NCBI RefSeq assembly: GCF_023283535.1
Contig: NZ_JAKILT010000044.1
Span: forward strand, 1 to 45,177
Direction of reading: 5' to 3'
DNA length: 45,177 nucleotides
Source: Shewanella sairae
GTDB lineage: Bacteria > Pseudomonadota > Gammaproteobacteria > Enterobacterales > Shewanellaceae
In this document: piece by piece, positions 1-8,056 of the stretch
How positions within the stretch are numbered: position 1 is the stretch's first letter
Layout: every line of letters begins with the position of its first letter
Position numbers and translations under genes: made by a program
The notes under the pieces: model-generated
What the model was told of the DNA's origin: nothing
Database searches by the model: none
The model's input: only the letters and a program-made list of their open reading frames with translations

Positions 1-22
1 TATAATGGCGGCTTGACCCCAA

Positions 23-685
23 ATGAATCTGAACGAAGATTTTGGAATACGTACAAGTCCGTGTCCAGTTTTACTTGACCACTACATATGGGCCACTTAT
101 AAAAGTACAACAGAAGATCCTGATACATTGATTGTGTATGGTGGCTGGAACAAGGATACTCTTGCTAAGACTCGGAATATTCCATGTGTGCGTTACGATT
201 TTAAGAAATCCATGGCTGGTTTTATTAAAGCTGATGGAGGAGGAGAAGAGGGCCCTGCATTATTTGGATTTACAATGCGCTATGTTAAACCGGGCCAGAT
301 GAAAGAGTTGGGGACTTCTTTTCAGACAGTATGTAACTTATGGTATGAAAAAGTCCCTGGTATCTTGATGGCCGCTGTATTTCCTGACGAAAAGACCCCG
401 AATTTAGTCCATGACTTAAGACTCTTTGCAAACCATAGCGCATTTTTGGCGCATGTAGATAAATCAGATAAAGACTTAACGGAAGCTATGGGGGAGTGGT
501 TTGAAAATTACGACACAAGCATCCCATTCTCAGGTCAGCTTTACGCCGCCAGCACGAAAGATGATGCTTTGCATACAAGCTCTATCAAGTCCAATTCAAC
601 TCCGCGAGCCCAGCTTGAGACGTTTCATTTTGGGGAGTCAGGCATGTTAGGCCAGGTGCCAAATATGACGAGAAACGATTCGTGA
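23..685 (+). CDS. Hypothetical protein with an ABM-like alpha/beta-barrel region
   Basis: A 220-residue protein with no signal peptide and no membrane segment. I do not recognise a named family. Residues about 83-178 read like a dimeric alpha/beta-barrel (antibiotic biosynthesis monooxygenase type) unit: a strand ending in VKPGQ, a helix, a strand with PGILMAAVFPDE, a second strand (DLRLFANHSAFLAHVD) and a helix before a final strand. This is inference from pattern only. The start is uncertain: a stop codon lies at 14-16 in this frame, no clear Shine-Dalgarno sequence precedes the ATG, and the window begins just upstream, so the 5' end could be shortened or frameshifted. The next gene lies 500 bp away, so there is no operon partner in view. 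The polar, Ser/Thr/Asn-rich C-terminus is probably disordered. Confidence 0.6.
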   Translation: MNLNEDFGIRTSPCPVLLDHYIWATYKSTTEDPDTLIVYGGWNKDTLAKTRNIPCVRYDFKKSMAGFIKADGGGEEGPALFGFTMRYVKPGQMKELGTSFQTVCNLWYEKVPGILMAAVFPDEKTPNLVHDLRLFANHSAFLAHVDKSDKDLTEAMGEWFENYDTSIPFSGQLYAASTKDDALHTSSIKSNSTPRAQLETFHFGESGMLGQVPNMTRNDS

Positions 686-1186
686 ACAACCAACTCTAAT
701 AATTAGCAACATCGAGCCAATGTTACGGCGCTTCATGCCACTACATTGGCAGGTGCACAATGCATTAACCATAGTATTTCCTAATCAGGAATTGGCATTC
801 TAGAGTAATCAGTCTAACCAATTTATGTCCAAAAAATAAGTTAGTGCTTTTGTTATGGCTCTAATTGCGCAAAATAACTCTGTACTAACCTCGTGTAGAA
901 ATGGCATTTCCCCCATGCGTAGTATCTGCCGCAGGTAATTCGAACCGCTTTTGCTAGATATCCCCACTCAAACTAAAAATATCTCGCGAATTTATGAGTT
1001 TTGCTATCGAGCAGCATGCATATGCCAGACTATGTTTGCTGCGATAGCAAGCAACATCATTAAAGCGTATTTGGCGACATGCTGTTATAATGGCAAACAG
1101 CAACACAGTTATCAGCGTCTATCTGCGCTAACCTGCGCCAAACCGATAACTGCAATAGATAAATCAGATACCTAATCGAGACTCGC
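686..1186. other. Intergenic region and probable long leader of the helicase gene
   Basis: No convincing gene is seen. The region holds an imperfect inverted repeat (left arm 1001-1015, right arm 1037-1050, core TTGCTATCG/CGATAGCAA with a 2-nt bulge) and a perfect TATAAT at 1086-1091, about 95 nt upstream of the helicase start. No good -35 lies at the usual distance. A long leader would fit the cold-inducible control known for some DEAD-box helicases, but that is inference. Confidence 0.4.
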
Positions 1187-2587
1187 ATGCCGTTTTCTAA
1201 GCTTGGATTAAGCACACCCATCGTTAAAGCTGTTACTGAGCAAGGCTACACTAGCCCAACTCCGATTCAAGCTAAGACTATTCCCGTTATATTAAGTCAA
1301 CGTAACCTAATTGCCGCCGCGCAAACAGGAACGGGTAAGACTGCCAGCTTTGTGCTGCCAATTTTAGAGATGCTGAGTCAAGCGGAAACCCAACGCAAAA
1401 AGCGTATTCGCGCCCTGATTTTAACGCCAACTCGCGAGCTTGCTGTGCAAGTTGAAGATAATATTAGTCAATATGGTAAGCATTTAAGCCTAACCTCAAT
1501 GGCTATGTATGGTGGCGTTGATTCAAAACCACAGCGCGAGCGCTTGATTGAAGGTGTCGATATTCTAGTTGCCACACCAGGTCGCTTACTCGATATGTAT
1601 ACCCAGCGTGCGATTCATTTCGATGAGCTAGAAATTCTAGTGCTTGATGAAGCCGACAGAATGCTGGATATGGGCTTTATTGAAGACATCAACAAGATCA
1701 TTGAAAAACTGCCTGTTGATAGACAAAGTTTACTGTTTTCAGCCACTCTTTCACGCCAAGTTAAAGAGTTAGCTCGAGCCACTATTACTCGCCCAATCGA
1801 AATTTCAGTGACCCATAACACTGACAATAAACCTAAGATTGAGCAGTGGTTAGTTACCGTTGATAAAGACAAGAAATCAGCGCTACTGAGCCATTTAATT
1901 CAAGAGAATAACTGGCAACAGGCGCTTATTTTCATTGAAACCAAGCAAGGCGCAGCAAAACTGGTTAGTCAGCTTGAAAAGCGTGGCATTACCGCTGAAT
2001 GTATTCACGGTGGCCGTAGCCAAGAAATTCGTGAACAAATTCTGGCAGACTTTAAGTCAGGCAAAATCGGCTTACTTATCGCCACAGGCATTGCGGCTCG
2101 CGGCTTAGATATTGATGAATTACCATTGGTGATTAACTACGATTTACCTTACCCGGCTGATGAATATATTCACCGTATCGGCCGTACCGGTCGTGCTGGC
2201 GCTACCGGTGAAGCTGTTGCACTTGTTTCAAAAGATGACTTTAAAAACCTATGTATGATTGAGAGCCGTTTAGGCCATTTAATTGAGCGTCGTGAAATTG
2301 AAGGCTTTGCACCACGTAAAGAAGTGCCTATTTCAATTTTAAACTATAAGCCTAAAAACAAACCTGCTCCAAGTGGTGATAAAAAGCCACGCACTGACCG
2401 AGCAAAACCTGCACGCGATAGTAAGCCTAAGCAGCGCAGTAATGACAGTCGTAATGACAATCATAATGACTATCGTAACCACAAACCTGCGGCGACAGAC
2501 GCTAAAGCGGCGCCTCGCTCAGAAGCGGATAATAGCTCATTGCCGCAAGATCCTTGGGCTTTTTCAAAGTCTAAGCTAAACAAGTAA
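1187..2587 (+). CDS. rhlE: DEAD-box ATP-dependent RNA helicase, RhlE type
   Basis: A 466-residue DEAD-box helicase that unwinds RNA duplexes using ATP; RhlE proteins act in ribosome assembly and RNA decay, often at low temperature. The motifs are complete and in order: Q motif (GYTSPTPIQ), Walker A AQTGTGKT at residues 45-52, PTRELAVQ, TPGRLLD, DEAD at 154-157, SAT, and HRIGRTGRAG. After about residue 385 the chain becomes a basic, low-complexity tail rich in K, R, N, D and P, typical of RhlE and thought to bind RNA. The N-terminus (PFSKLGLS) closely resembles Escherichia coli RhlE, and the length is close to the usual 450. The ATG follows GAG with short spacing, a weak ribosome site. The gene is monocistronic, ended by a hairpin at 2608-2636. 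Confidence 0.93.
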   Translation: MPFSKLGLSTPIVKAVTEQGYTSPTPIQAKTIPVILSQRNLIAAAQTGTGKTASFVLPILEMLSQAETQRKKRIRALILTPTRELAVQVEDNISQYGKHLSLTSMAMYGGVDSKPQRERLIEGVDILVATPGRLLDMYTQRAIHFDELEILVLDEADRMLDMGFIEDINKIIEKLPVDRQSLLFSATLSRQVKELARATITRPIEISVTHNTDNKPKIEQWLVTVDKDKKSALLSHLIQENNWQQALIFIETKQGAAKLVSQLEKRGITAECIHGGRSQEIREQILADFKSGKIGLLIATGIAARGLDIDELPLVINYDLPYPADEYIHRIGRTGRAGATGEAVALVSKDDFKNLCMIESRLGHLIERREIEGFAPRKEVPISILNYKPKNKPAPSGDKKPRTDRAKPARDSKPKQRSNDSRNDNHNDYRNHKPAATDAKAAPRSEADNSSLPQDPWAFSKSKLNK

Positions 2588-2607
2588 ATAGTACTTTCAC
2601 TTATCGA

Positions 2608-2636
2608 TTCGTTCTGGCATTACTTGCCAGAACGAA
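2608..2636 (+). terminator. Hairpin after the helicase gene
   Basis: A perfect 12-bp stem (2608-2619 with 2625-2636; core TCGTTCTGGCA) with a 5-nt loop, 20 nt after the helicase stop. No U-run follows, so it is either a weak intrinsic terminator or an RNA-stabilising 3' hairpin. Confidence 0.5.
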
Positions 2637-2785
2637 AATCGCTTTCTTCCTATCTTTACTCTTCATCTAATTCCCTAAGCAGACTCTCTCAACTAACTCC
2701 CCCTAAGCTCACAGTTAAAGTAACAGTTAAGCACTACCTTATTTATTTGAGTTGTTTATACTTAACTCAAATGAAAAGGAATTTT

Positions 2786-3949
2786 ATGTCTTTATCTATC
2801 AAAAAGTTAGTCCGTGAATCGCCAAAAACAGTGCTATCTGCGCTAGTGGTCAGCCTGTTAGTCATCACTGTTGTTGTGATGCTCTCACTCTCAAAGCAAC
2901 CAAAACTTGCTGATGGCACAATCATTATCTTGCCGATTGTCCAAACTGAGCCAAGCAATGAATTAGATTGGCAGTCCTATACACGCATGGAGCAGGTGAT
3001 AAACCAACTGGGGACATCAGCTAACTCCCCGGTATTACTTGCAGAAGATGTCATCGCTTTACTGACTCAAACATCCAGCTTTATTGGCGATCAGCAACCG
3101 ATAGATCTAACCCGTTTATTGGTTGTTTCCGGTGCAGCTTTAATGATTGAATCCTCTCTTACAACCGCCCCAAACTTACAGCTCAATTATCGCCTTATCA
3201 GCCAAAATAAAATTGACCAAGGAGTGTTGCAAGCTGATTCAGTTGAACAGCTCCAAGCCAAGCTAATTGAACAAATAAAACAATTCACGACTAACCCATT
3301 TACCCAAACCACCGACCAAAACTGGTTTACAAAAACGCTGGTTCAAGCACTTAAAGCCATTCAATATAATCAAGTTGATGTTGCTGAAGCAAAGCTAACA
3401 ACCTTGTTAAACACAGACCCCAATAACATTGTCGCCAGTCGGTTATTGGCACAAATAGAGTTGAAGAAGCAACTGCTCAAGCAAGCATCAAAACGGCTAG
3501 AACAAGCAGCTGAACAGGTAGAATCGAGTCATTTTCGTCAGTTTGCCAGACTCAAGTTTATTGAGGCGCAAGTCAAACTTGAGAACGAACAATTAGAGTT
3601 AGCATTAAGTTTATTGTCTCAAGCAAGGAGCTTTGCCGCCAAGAGTCAGGACTGGTTATATTTAGGCTATATCGCAAATTGGTCAGGGCATATTAACCAG
3701 CGCCTTAATCGTTATGCTCAGGCTCGTACTCAATATCAGTATGCAATCGATTATCTTCAAAGGTCAGGCTCAGCGGTCGATCAAGTTAGTGCATTAAACA
3801 AGCTTGCTGAGCTTGAGTTTATTGAACATAACTACCGACAAGCCTACGACGCTGTAAGCCAGTCAGTTGTTATTGTTAGCCAAAAAAAGCTCACTCAACT
3901 TCATCAGCAGACCTTTGCCTTATTATCTAAAATTGAAGATAAACGCTAA
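2786..3949 (+). CDS. Membrane-anchored TPR protein resembling the periplasmic half of CadC-like regulators
   Basis: A 387-residue protein. I start it at ATG 2786, which has AAAGGA at 2775-2780; the longer reading from 2624 would begin inside the hairpin of the previous gene. Residues about 16-35 (TVLSALVVSLLVITVVVML) form one membrane segment with a short basic cytoplasmic N-terminus. The following part (TIIILPIVQTEP, then a stretch ending NYRLIS and an LQAKLIEQI helix) looks like the periplasmic sensory fold seen after the winged helix and TM of CadC/ToxR-type regulators. The C-terminal part (from about residue 185) is a series of helical pairs with TPR character. There is no DNA-binding domain in the ORF or just upstream. 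Partner and function are unknown. Confidence 0.75.
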   Translation: MSLSIKKLVRESPKTVLSALVVSLLVITVVVMLSLSKQPKLADGTIIILPIVQTEPSNELDWQSYTRMEQVINQLGTSANSPVLLAEDVIALLTQTSSFIGDQQPIDLTRLLVVSGAALMIESSLTTAPNLQLNYRLISQNKIDQGVLQADSVEQLQAKLIEQIKQFTTNPFTQTTDQNWFTKTLVQALKAIQYNQVDVAEAKLTTLLNTDPNNIVASRLLAQIELKKQLLKQASKRLEQAAEQVESSHFRQFARLKFIEAQVKLENEQLELALSLLSQARSFAAKSQDWLYLGYIANWSGHINQRLNRYAQARTQYQYAIDYLQRSGSAVDQVSALNKLAELEFIEHNYRQAYDAVSQSVVIVSQKKLTQLHQQTFALLSKIEDKR

Positions 3950-3981
3950 CCTTGATTTGAATAGCTCAGCGTTATGCCCTG

Positions 3982-5304
3982 TTATTGATTAAAGAGGTCC
4001 ATAGCAGATTGACTCATGACTCTAACACCTGTGTTAATTGTTGCTGGGTAATCAGGCGCAAACTTGCTTGAATGTAACGATGGCAAAGGCTCACCGGTTT
4101 CAATGCTGCGCTGATAATCACTCGGCGACACAGCTCCTAGCCAAAACAGGCTGATAGGGAGCTTTTCAGCCGTCAAACCGTATAAGCCAAAATCCTCACC
4201 GGCCATAACCGCATCCGCTTTTACCACGTTTTCGGCACCGATTTCTGCGGTAATACTGGTTTGTACTTTACTGGTTAACACTGGATCGTTATAGGTTGAG
4301 GGGATCCGCTCATCTTCGTGTACATACACCTCAGGATACAAAGGTTCATCAAGCCCAGCACTTATCGCAATGCCTTTAGTCAGCCGTTTTAAAGCGGCAA
4401 TTTGTGCAAGACGCACATCAGGGTTATAGGAACGCAGTGTTAGCTGTAACTTCACTTCATTTGAAATAATATTATGTTTTGAACCACCATGAATTGAGCC
4501 TACGGTAATTACACTTGGCTCTAAAGGCGAAAGTTCGCGGCTGGTAATCGTCTGTAAGGCAACAACAATGCGTGATGCCAACACAACCGGATCTTTAGTT
4601 AAATGTGGGTAAGCACCATGTCCGCCCTCACCTTTAACCGTGATATCAACCGAATCCACATTAGCTAACGCATAACCCGGCGTTATTCCAACTTTACCAG
4701 CAGGGATTGAAGCACTGACATGCAGGCCAAGTACATAATCTGGCGTGGCAAAGTCAGTAAACAAACCTTGTTTTAACATAGCTTTCGCGCCGCCGCCCAC
4801 TTCTTCTGCCGGCTGTGCCACCATCATTAATGTGCCTTGCCAGTTATCTTTATTGGCAACTAACTGCTGCGCCGTGCCGATAAGACTGGTCATATGAATA
4901 TCATGACCACAGCCATGCATCACGCCCACCTCTTGGTTATTGGCAGTTAACGTTTTAACCTTTGAGGCATAAGGTTTACCGGTTTCTTCTGTTATAGGCA
5001 GCGCATCCATATCGGCACGGATCATCACTGTTGGCCCCTCGCCATTCTTAAGCAAACCTACTACGCCATAACCACCAACTTTTTCCGTCACCTCAAAGCC
5101 TAAGCTGGCAAGCTCCTTCGCCATGCGCGCACTACTCGCCTGTTCTTTATAAGAAAGTTCTGGATGTTGATGCAAATGCAAATATAACGCTTCAAGCTGA
5201 GGCATTTTGTCGGCTGTCGATTCAGCTAAATCTGTCGCAAAACATGATGCACTTAGCGAGCAGCTAATTAACAGCGCTAGGGAGGAGAGTATCGGTGTTC
5301 TCAT
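3982..5304 (-). CDS. Exported M20-family amidohydrolase (hippurate hydrolase / amidohydrolase type)
   Basis: A 440-residue metallopeptidase-like amidohydrolase of the M20D group, which hydrolyses N-acyl amino acids or related amides with two metal ions. Visible motifs: LHQHPELSYKE at the N-terminus, IRADMDALPI, GVMHGCGHDIH (metal ligands Cys and His), QPAEEVGGGA (catalytic Glu), and AGEDFG near the C-terminus. A signal peptide precedes it (hydrophobic LSSLALLISCSLSASCFA), so it acts in the periplasm or beyond; the Cys residues leave a lipoprotein possible, but CFA fits signal peptidase I better. It stands alone, convergent with the TPR gene. Substrate cannot be told from the sequence. Confidence 0.88.
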   Translation of the reverse strand: MRTPILSSLALLISCSLSASCFATDLAESTADKMPQLEALYLHLHQHPELSYKEQASSARMAKELASLGFEVTEKVGGYGVVGLLKNGEGPTVMIRADMDALPITEETGKPYASKVKTLTANNQEVGVMHGCGHDIHMTSLIGTAQQLVANKDNWQGTLMMVAQPAEEVGGGAKAMLKQGLFTDFATPDYVLGLHVSASIPAGKVGITPGYALANVDSVDITVKGEGGHGAYPHLTKDPVVLASRIVVALQTITSRELSPLEPSVITVGSIHGGSKHNIISNEVKLQLTLRSYNPDVRLAQIAALKRLTKGIAISAGLDEPLYPEVYVHEDERIPSTYNDPVLTSKVQTSITAEIGAENVVKADAVMAGEDFGLYGLTAEKLPISLFWLGAVSPSDYQRSIETGEPLPSLHSSKFAPDYPATINTGVRVMSQSAMDLFNQ

Positions 5305-5669
5305 GTTGCATGCCTCTTTATTTAGAGCGAATAATATCTGCCATCTAAGCTAACACAGCACACTACCTTGTAAAGCCAAGGTTATGACTTTGTAGCAATT
5401 AAACCATTAGAACATATTCGTTTTTTAGTCCCCCTTAAGGTTACATTTGGTTGCATCTGTAAAATAATATCGATGCGTAGCTTAAATAAAATGCAGCAGG
5501 TCTTTTGCAACAATAAAGAAATGTGATCCGCTTTCAATATTTGTTTTTTAATCGCTTAAACCTTATGAATAGACGCTTTCTAAGCGGGATCCTATTTTAA
5601 TTTGCGTATAAGATAACGCGCGTTAAAAAAGAGAATAATTCTCATTTGGTTAAGAAGTTAAGGTGCGTA
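5305..5669. other. Divergent promoter region between amidohydrolase and TonB receptor
   Basis: About 365 bp without a gene. It holds the promoters of both divergent genes, a Fur-box-like site at its right end (listed separately), and an inverted repeat of GATCCGCTT (about 5525-5533) with AAGCGGGATC (about 5582-5591) that could be an operator or a leader hairpin. Nothing else is apparent. Confidence 0.4.
5629..5647 (+). promoter_or_regulatory. Fur-box-like operator of the heme-type receptor
   Basis: GAGAAT-A-ATTCTC followed by ATT is a near-perfect palindrome in the 6-1-6 arrangement of Fur sites. It lies about 23 nt upstream of the receptor ATG, where Fe-Fur would block transcription in iron-replete cells. 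Assignment is by resemblance to the Fur consensus. Confidence 0.75.
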
Positions 5670-7955
5670 ATGAACAAGCTCAAAGTTAGTGTACTGGCGT
5701 TAGCCGTAAGTACAGTGCTCCATGCTCAGGCTCAAGCAGCCGAGGTCGAGACTCAATCAAACCAACAAGCCAGTGCACAACCGCACGAGGTCATTGTTAT
5801 TTCTGGTTCACGTATGGAACAAGAAATTGAACAAGTCGCTGGCTCAATTATGGTCATTGATGAAGACGCCATTGAAAAAAGCATGAGTAATGACTTTGGC
5901 AGCTTGTTTAGAAACGAGTCTGCGGTTGCTGTTAAAGGTGGCGCAGGTAAACCAACATCGATAACTATTCGTGGTATCGGTGGCAACCGTGTAATGATGG
6001 TTAAAGATGGCGTTCGCGTTAACAACCAATACGCTTCTCCACTTGGTCCTGGCGCTGAAGGCACAGGTCGTGGCTTAACCGAAGTACAAAGCCTAAAGCA
6101 AGTTGAAGTCGTTAAAGCTGCTGCATCAACCATGTACGGTTCAGATGCTCTAGGTGGTGTTGTAGTAATGCGTACTAAAGACGCTAGCGACTACCTAAAT
6201 GGTGATGATTATTATGTTTCAGTTAACGCGGGCTATGCCGGCATTAACAACGAATACAGCGCAGGTTTTACTAGCGCTGCGGCTTACGGTGATTTTGAAA
6301 ATCTACTGACTTACCAGCACCGCACAGGTGAAGAACTACCTAACTACTACGACAGCCAGCCAGACAGTGATCTTGTACAGGACAGCCTGCTATTTAAGAG
6401 CAAGTATCACTTCAACGAATACACCTCAGTGCAACTGACTTTAGATTACCTAGAGCAAACCCTAAAGCGCTGGGAATATGAATTTGATAACGACAATGCA
6501 CTTGAGGAAAATATCGATACCGATCGCGATACCCAAGTCATTAACGGCGCGCTGCAGCTAGTATCAAGTAAGCCAACCCAAATGCACGACACTTTGACCG
6601 TTACCGCTTACTTTGGTCAAACCGAGCAGCTTGAACATAGAGACTACTTTGAGTGGAACGATGCTAAACCTGAGAATGTTTATGGTTTAAGCGAATTCCG
6701 TGATTACAGTTTTGAAGATCAACGTATTGGTATTAACAGTACCTTTAGTAAATATGTTGGTGGTGATAACTACGGGCACCAGATCACTTATGGCTTAGAC
6801 TATGAGTTCTCGACTATGTCACGTCATCGTGTGGTCAATAACTCACTTACAGGTGAAGTTAATACGCCATTTACTTTTGCCACAACCGACAGCCAACGCC
6901 TTGGTGTGTTTGTGCAAGACGATGTTACTTTACTTGATGGCGATTTAAACCTAATCGCAGGTCTACGTTACGACTACTTCCGTAATACGCCAGATCAACA
7001 GCAAGCGATAGATGCAGGTAAAGATCCAGCTGACTTCCAAACAATGAGCGACAACTTCTGGTCACCAAAACTTGGGCTAGTTTACCAATTGTCAGACTCT
7101 GTTAGCGTTTATGGTCAATACGCTTATGGCTACAAAATGCCAACCCCAGACCAAAAGTGGGGCGAGTTGGAAGTTGATGCAGGTTCAATGACTGACGTAC
7201 TTATTCAGGCAAACTATGACCTAGAATCTGAGCAGTCGCATACTTGGGAAATCGGCGTTCGCGGTAATCATAGCGACACTAACTATGAACTAACCGCTTT
7301 CTACACTCAGGCAAAAGATTTTATCGACTGGCAATATGTAAGCTTTAAACCGCCTGTAATTGTTCCAGGTTGGCCTCCAGTTATGAAGCCAATGGAGTTT
7401 AAGTACCAATATTACAACCGTGATGAAGTGATCTTATACGGCGCTGAAGCACAGATTAACCATTGGTTAACTGATAGCGTTGAGCTTTGGGGTAATATCT
7501 CTTACACCTATGGCGAAGATGAAAACGGCGACTACCTTAACAGTGTGAGCCCGCTAAAAGGTAATGCGGGTGTGAACTGGTATACTGATATTGCCGATAT
7601 GGAAGCAGACTTTGGCGCAGTGGTTCGCTGGGCAGATGACATGTCACGTACTAATGATATCGAGCTAGCAGCTGATGACATTTGTGCCATGGGTATGTGT
7701 ATTCCTAAAGAGAAGTTTAACGAAGTTTACGGCACAAGCGGTTATGCGGTGATGGACTTAACCTTTGGTCTACGCATTGACGATAACTGGAAGTTAAGAG
7801 CCGGTGTTTATAACCTGTTTGACAAAGAGTATATCGATTATGCCGATGTTGCTGGTCAGTCAGTATTCTTGCTTGGTGCAAGCATGAACCTAGATAAAGA
7901 AGACTTCACTCAACCTGGTCGTTACTTCAACGTGAGCGTGAACTACCAGTTCTAA
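5670..7955 (+). CDS. TonB-dependent outer-membrane receptor, heme/hemoglobin type
   Basis: A 761-residue outer-membrane receptor that takes up its ligand with energy from TonB-ExbBD. I choose ATG 5670 (AAGG just upstream; TTG 5646 has no ribosome site). The signal peptide ends in HAQAQA-AE. Next come the TonB box region (VIVISGSR), the plug domain (IRGIGGNRVMMVKDGVRVNN, then VEVVKAAASTMYGSDALGGVV) and a 22-strand-type barrel ending in the aromatic FNVSVNYQF. GYKMPTPDQKWGE and YDLESEQSHTWEIGVRG correspond to the FRAP and NPNL regions of heme/hemoglobin receptors, though both are diverged. No heme-utilisation genes adjoin it, so the ligand is inferred. Fur control is likely from the box upstream. 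It shares a terminator with the convergent siderophore-type receptor. Confidence 0.88.
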   Translation: MNKLKVSVLALAVSTVLHAQAQAAEVETQSNQQASAQPHEVIVISGSRMEQEIEQVAGSIMVIDEDAIEKSMSNDFGSLFRNESAVAVKGGAGKPTSITIRGIGGNRVMMVKDGVRVNNQYASPLGPGAEGTGRGLTEVQSLKQVEVVKAAASTMYGSDALGGVVVMRTKDASDYLNGDDYYVSVNAGYAGINNEYSAGFTSAAAYGDFENLLTYQHRTGEELPNYYDSQPDSDLVQDSLLFKSKYHFNEYTSVQLTLDYLEQTLKRWEYEFDNDNALEENIDTDRDTQVINGALQLVSSKPTQMHDTLTVTAYFGQTEQLEHRDYFEWNDAKPENVYGLSEFRDYSFEDQRIGINSTFSKYVGGDNYGHQITYGLDYEFSTMSRHRVVNNSLTGEVNTPFTFATTDSQRLGVFVQDDVTLLDGDLNLIAGLRYDYFRNTPDQQQAIDAGKDPADFQTMSDNFWSPKLGLVYQLSDSVSVYGQYAYGYKMPTPDQKWGELEVDAGSMTDVLIQANYDLESEQSHTWEIGVRGNHSDTNYELTAFYTQAKDFIDWQYVSFKPPVIVPGWPPVMKPMEFKYQYYNRDEVILYGAEAQINHWLTDSVELWGNISYTYGEDENGDYLNSVSPLKGNAGVNWYTDIADMEADFGAVVRWADDMSRTNDIELAADDICAMGMCIPKEKFNEVYGTSGYAVMDLTFGLRIDDNWKLRAGVYNLFDKEYIDYADVAGQSVFLLGASMNLDKEDFTQPGRYFNVSVNYQF

Positions 7956-7980
7956 ACTCAGTAAGTCACAGTTTAAACAT

Positions 7981-8009
7981 AAAAAATGCAGCCAAAGGCT
8001 GCATTTTTT
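7981..8009. terminator. Bidirectional intrinsic terminator between two TonB receptors
   Basis: A 13-bp stem (AAAAAATGCAGCC with its complement) and a 3-nt AAA loop, flanked by A-run and T-run, so it works on both strands for the two convergent receptor genes. Confidence 0.92.
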
Positions 8010-8056
8010 ATTTACTTATATCGCTGTCATCATTCTTGCTAACAGCCAACAACCAT

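Noticed and set aside
951..1175. 74-codon frame on the plus strand
   Set aside because: Cys-rich, no ribosome site, and it runs over an inverted repeat and a TATAAT box in the helicase leader; composition is not that of a protein.
2624..2785. N-terminal extension of the TPR protein
   Set aside because: The first ATG lies in the loop of the preceding hairpin and the segment has no family pattern; ATG 2786 has a good ribosome site.
5646..5669. TTG start of the heme-type receptor
   Set aside because: It overlaps the Fur-like box and would put charged residues before a normal signal peptide; ATG 5670 fits better.
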